Shown: positions 14,495 through 16,033 of the stretch, piece by piece
Position numbering within the stretch: the stretch's first letter is position 1
Layout: the number at the start of each line of letters is the position of its first letter
NCBI GenBank assembly: GCA_900551135.1
Contig: URUX01000042.1
Coordinates: 1-16,033, forward strand
Origin: an uncultured Clostridium sp.
Lineage (GTDB): Bacteria > Bacillota > Clostridia > Lachnospirales > Lachnospiraceae
Direction of reading: 5' to 3'
DNA: 16,033 nt
Notes under the pieces: model-generated
Databases searched by the model: none
What the model was told of the DNA's origin: nothing
Seen by the model: only the letters and a program-made list of their open reading frames with translations
Made by a program: the position numbers and the translations under genes

Positions 14495-14536
14495 AAGCAG
14501 CGTAATGTACGAGAGTATGTTACGCTGCTTTTCCTT
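14495..14536 (+). terminator. Hairpin overlapping the recombinase stop; possible hflC terminator or element-end site
   Basis: AAGCAGCGTAA (14495-14505) and TTACGCTGCTT (14520-14530) form an 11-bp perfect stem with a 14-nt loop, followed on the + strand by TTCCTTTC. The right arm contains the recombinase stop codon and its last three codons. It could terminate hflC transcription. Alternatively, such an inverted repeat could be part of a recombinase attachment site. Confidence 0.55.
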
Positions 14537-16033
14537 TCAGTTCGAGTTGCGCCACAAGCTGTGTTGCACCAACTTCCCCGATAAAGGTATAGTAGATGTC
14601 AATTTTCTGCTGGCGGTGGCCGCTGCTCTTGTCACCCTCATGGATAACAATTTTCTCTATCAGATCGTGAAGCATACCACGGGAGAGTTCTTCAAAAGAA
14701 GTGTACTTCCTGGCCATCTTCAAGAAGCTGTCTATTTTAATGATCTTGCTTTGAGCTTCATTGACCTGTTTCTGAATATCTGCGATTTCAGAACATGTAT
14801 CACGCTGTTCTTTCTCATAGTCTGTTGACAGTTTTTTGAACCGTTCGTCAGACAGCTTTCCACTTATATTGTCCTCATAAAGCCGTTTGATGATGTTATC
14901 CAGCTCACCAATCCGACGCTCCTTTGCAGCCAGTTCCTTTTTCATGGACTGTATCTGCTTCTGCTGTTCCTTTGCGGAGCGATTCATTAAACGCCGGACA
15001 AATTCCTGTTCGTTTTCAAGTGCAAAAGTAACTGTCTGCTTTAGGTTTTCCAATACCAGATTTTCCAGAACCACTGCTCTGATGTAGTGCATGGTACAGC
15101 TATTTGTCCGGTCACGGTATTTCCCACAGCAATAGCACTCCTGATTTTTACTGATATTCTGTCCACGGTGAGCGCGGAGTGGGGAACCGCAGTCTGCACA
15201 GAACAGCAAACCAGAGAACAATGCCATTTCCCCCTGCTTGGTAGGACGTGGCCGCCCCTCCCGCAGTCGCTGAACCTGCTCCCAAACCTCTTGCTCTACC
15301 AGCGCCGGGTGAGTATTCTCAAAAATCATCTGCTGATCCTCCGGGGTAGGCAGCCGCTTCTTGAACTTATAAGACTTGGAGTAGGTTTTAAAGTTGACCG
15401 TGTGGCCCAAATATTCCTTATATTCCAGAATGTTGGCAATCGTGCTGTCAGACCAGTTATAAGGTGCTTCCGGGTGGTAGTTCCGCTTTTTCCCTGTCCG
15501 GCGGAATGCCAGCGTACCAGGTGTGGGGATTTTTTTCTTGGTCAGGATATTTGCTATCCGAACCGGCCCCAGCCCCTGTGCGGCCAGATCAAACATCAGC
15601 TTGACTACCCAGGCTGCTTCCGGATCGGGAACAAGCTGGCCACCTTCGCCCTTAATATAGCCATAGGGAGGGTTGCTGCTTATCCGTTGCCCGGACATAC
15701 CTTTCATTCGCTTGACCGCCCTTTGCTTCTTTGAGCAGTCACGGGCATACCATTCATTGAACAGATTGCGGAACGGGGGCAGGTCATTTTCGCCCTTTTG
15801 AGAATCTACACCGTCATTGACAGCAACAAAGTGAACCTCATATTCCGGGAAGATCATTTCCGTATACATGCCCACCTGCAAGTAGTCACGGCCAAATCGC
15901 GACATATCCTTGATAATGACCCTTTTTACTAAACCAGCCCGCACATCAGCTACCATTCTTTGAAAATCAGGGCGGTCAAATAATGAGGTGTGATAGCGAT
16001 AGCGGCAAAAAGCTAATAAAATCAATGGTTTTG
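14520..16033 (-). CDS. TndX-like large serine recombinase, 5' end outside window
   Basis: This frame is open to the window edge; a TTG at 16025 is only the first possible start codon and is not a real start. The missing part should hold the catalytic Ser. Visible parts, in order, are: the rest of the resolvase domain (FDRPDFQRM, then VIIKDMSRFGRDYLQVGMYTEM with the conserved Arg residues, and VNDGVDS); a recombinase domain (NPPYGY to about DLAAQGLGPVRIANIL); a zinc ribbon with CADCG, CYCCG and a later Cys; a long coiled coil (NRSAKEQQKQIQSMKKELAA); and a C-terminal domain. This is the layout of large serine recombinases that excise and integrate mobilisable or conjugative elements. It is convergent with hflC and ends 89 bp from it. 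The residues just before FDRPDF do not match the usual DDGYSGT motif. Confidence 0.85.
   Translation of the reverse strand, partial: KPLILLAFCRYRYHTSLFDRPDFQRMVADVRAGLVKRVIIKDMSRFGRDYLQVGMYTEMIFPEYEVHFVAVNDGVDSQKGENDLPPFRNLFNEWYARDCSKKQRAVKRMKGMSGQRISSNPPYGYIKGEGGQLVPDPEAAWVVKLMFDLAAQGLGPVRIANILTKKKIPTPGTLAFRRTGKKRNYHPEAPYNWSDSTIANILEYKEYLGHTVNFKTYSKSYKFKKRLPTPEDQQMIFENTHPALVEQEVWEQVQRLREGRPRPTKQGEMALFSGLLFCADCGSPLRAHRGQNISKNQECYCCGKYRDRTNSCTMHYIRAVVLENLVLENLKQTVTFALENEQEFVRRLMNRSAKEQQKQIQSMKKELAAKERRIGELDNIIKRLYEDNISGKLSDERFKKLSTDYEKEQRDTCSEIADIQKQVNEAQSKIIKIDSFLKMARKYTSFEELSRGMLHDLIEKIVIHEGDKSSGHRQQKIDIYYTFIGEVGATQLVAQLELKGKAA

Noticed and set aside
15087..15734. 215-codon + strand frame antisense to the recombinase
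   Set aside because: It is the complement of a well-conserved coding region, has no ribosome site and its translation shows no domain.
1..16033. CRISPR array, tRNA, rRNA, defence or biosynthetic cluster
   Set aside because: No regularly spaced repeats, no tRNA-like folds or rRNA segments, and no cas, nuclease-toxin, NRPS or RiPP genes were recognised by reading.

Overview
The window looks like chromosomal DNA of a gut-type Gram-positive clostridium, most likely a Lachnospiraceae member. This is inferred from strong AGGAGG ribosome sites, a SleB-type hydrolase, CmpB-type membrane proteins, an ECF sigma/membrane-protein pair, ATP-dependent PEP carboxykinase and a TndX-like large serine recombinase. 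Species cannot be named from sequence alone. Most of the window is ordinary core genome. Only the right end (from about 14.43 kb) looks like the edge of a mobile element. No CRISPR array, tRNA or rRNA was seen, and I found no convincing new multi-gene system.

Left part (1-3.7 kb, + strand): the 3' part of a tandem CmpB membrane protein; a single-domain rhodanese and a YbaK-type Cys-tRNA(Pro) deacylase 19 bp apart; a strong intrinsic terminator; a membrane-anchored SleB-like cell-wall hydrolase with its own consensus promoter; and a YhcH/YjgK/YiaL sugar-related cupin with its own promoter. An 18-bp-stem bidirectional terminator separates it from the next, convergent operon.

3.7-5.2 kb (- strand): a three-gene operon of an ECF sigma factor (TTG start), a one-TM protein overlapping it by 4 nt (probable anti-sigma) and a multi-TM protein. 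The last has a 9-G tract near its 3' end, where slippage would swap the C-terminus.

5.3-10.2 kb (+ strand): acylphosphatase, then a complete deoxyribonucleoside salvage set: deoB, deoC and pyrimidine-nucleoside phosphorylase, followed by a lipoprotein of unknown role. The phosphorylase releases (deoxy)ribose-1-phosphate, DeoB isomerises it to the 5-phosphate, and DeoC cleaves deoxyribose-5-phosphate to acetaldehyde and glyceraldehyde-3-phosphate. A 17-bp tandem duplication lies at the deoB/deoC junction and a possible RNA structure between deoC and pdp.

10.3-14.4 kb: pckA (- strand) diverges from hflK-hflC (+ strand) across a 276-bp AT-rich region with a promoter for each. The pckA mRNA probably starts with a stem-loop. 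HflK has a long charged N-terminal extension and a well-placed internal start.

14.5-16.03 kb (- strand): a large serine recombinase that runs off the window edge. It is probably the last gene of an integrated element ending just downstream of hflC.
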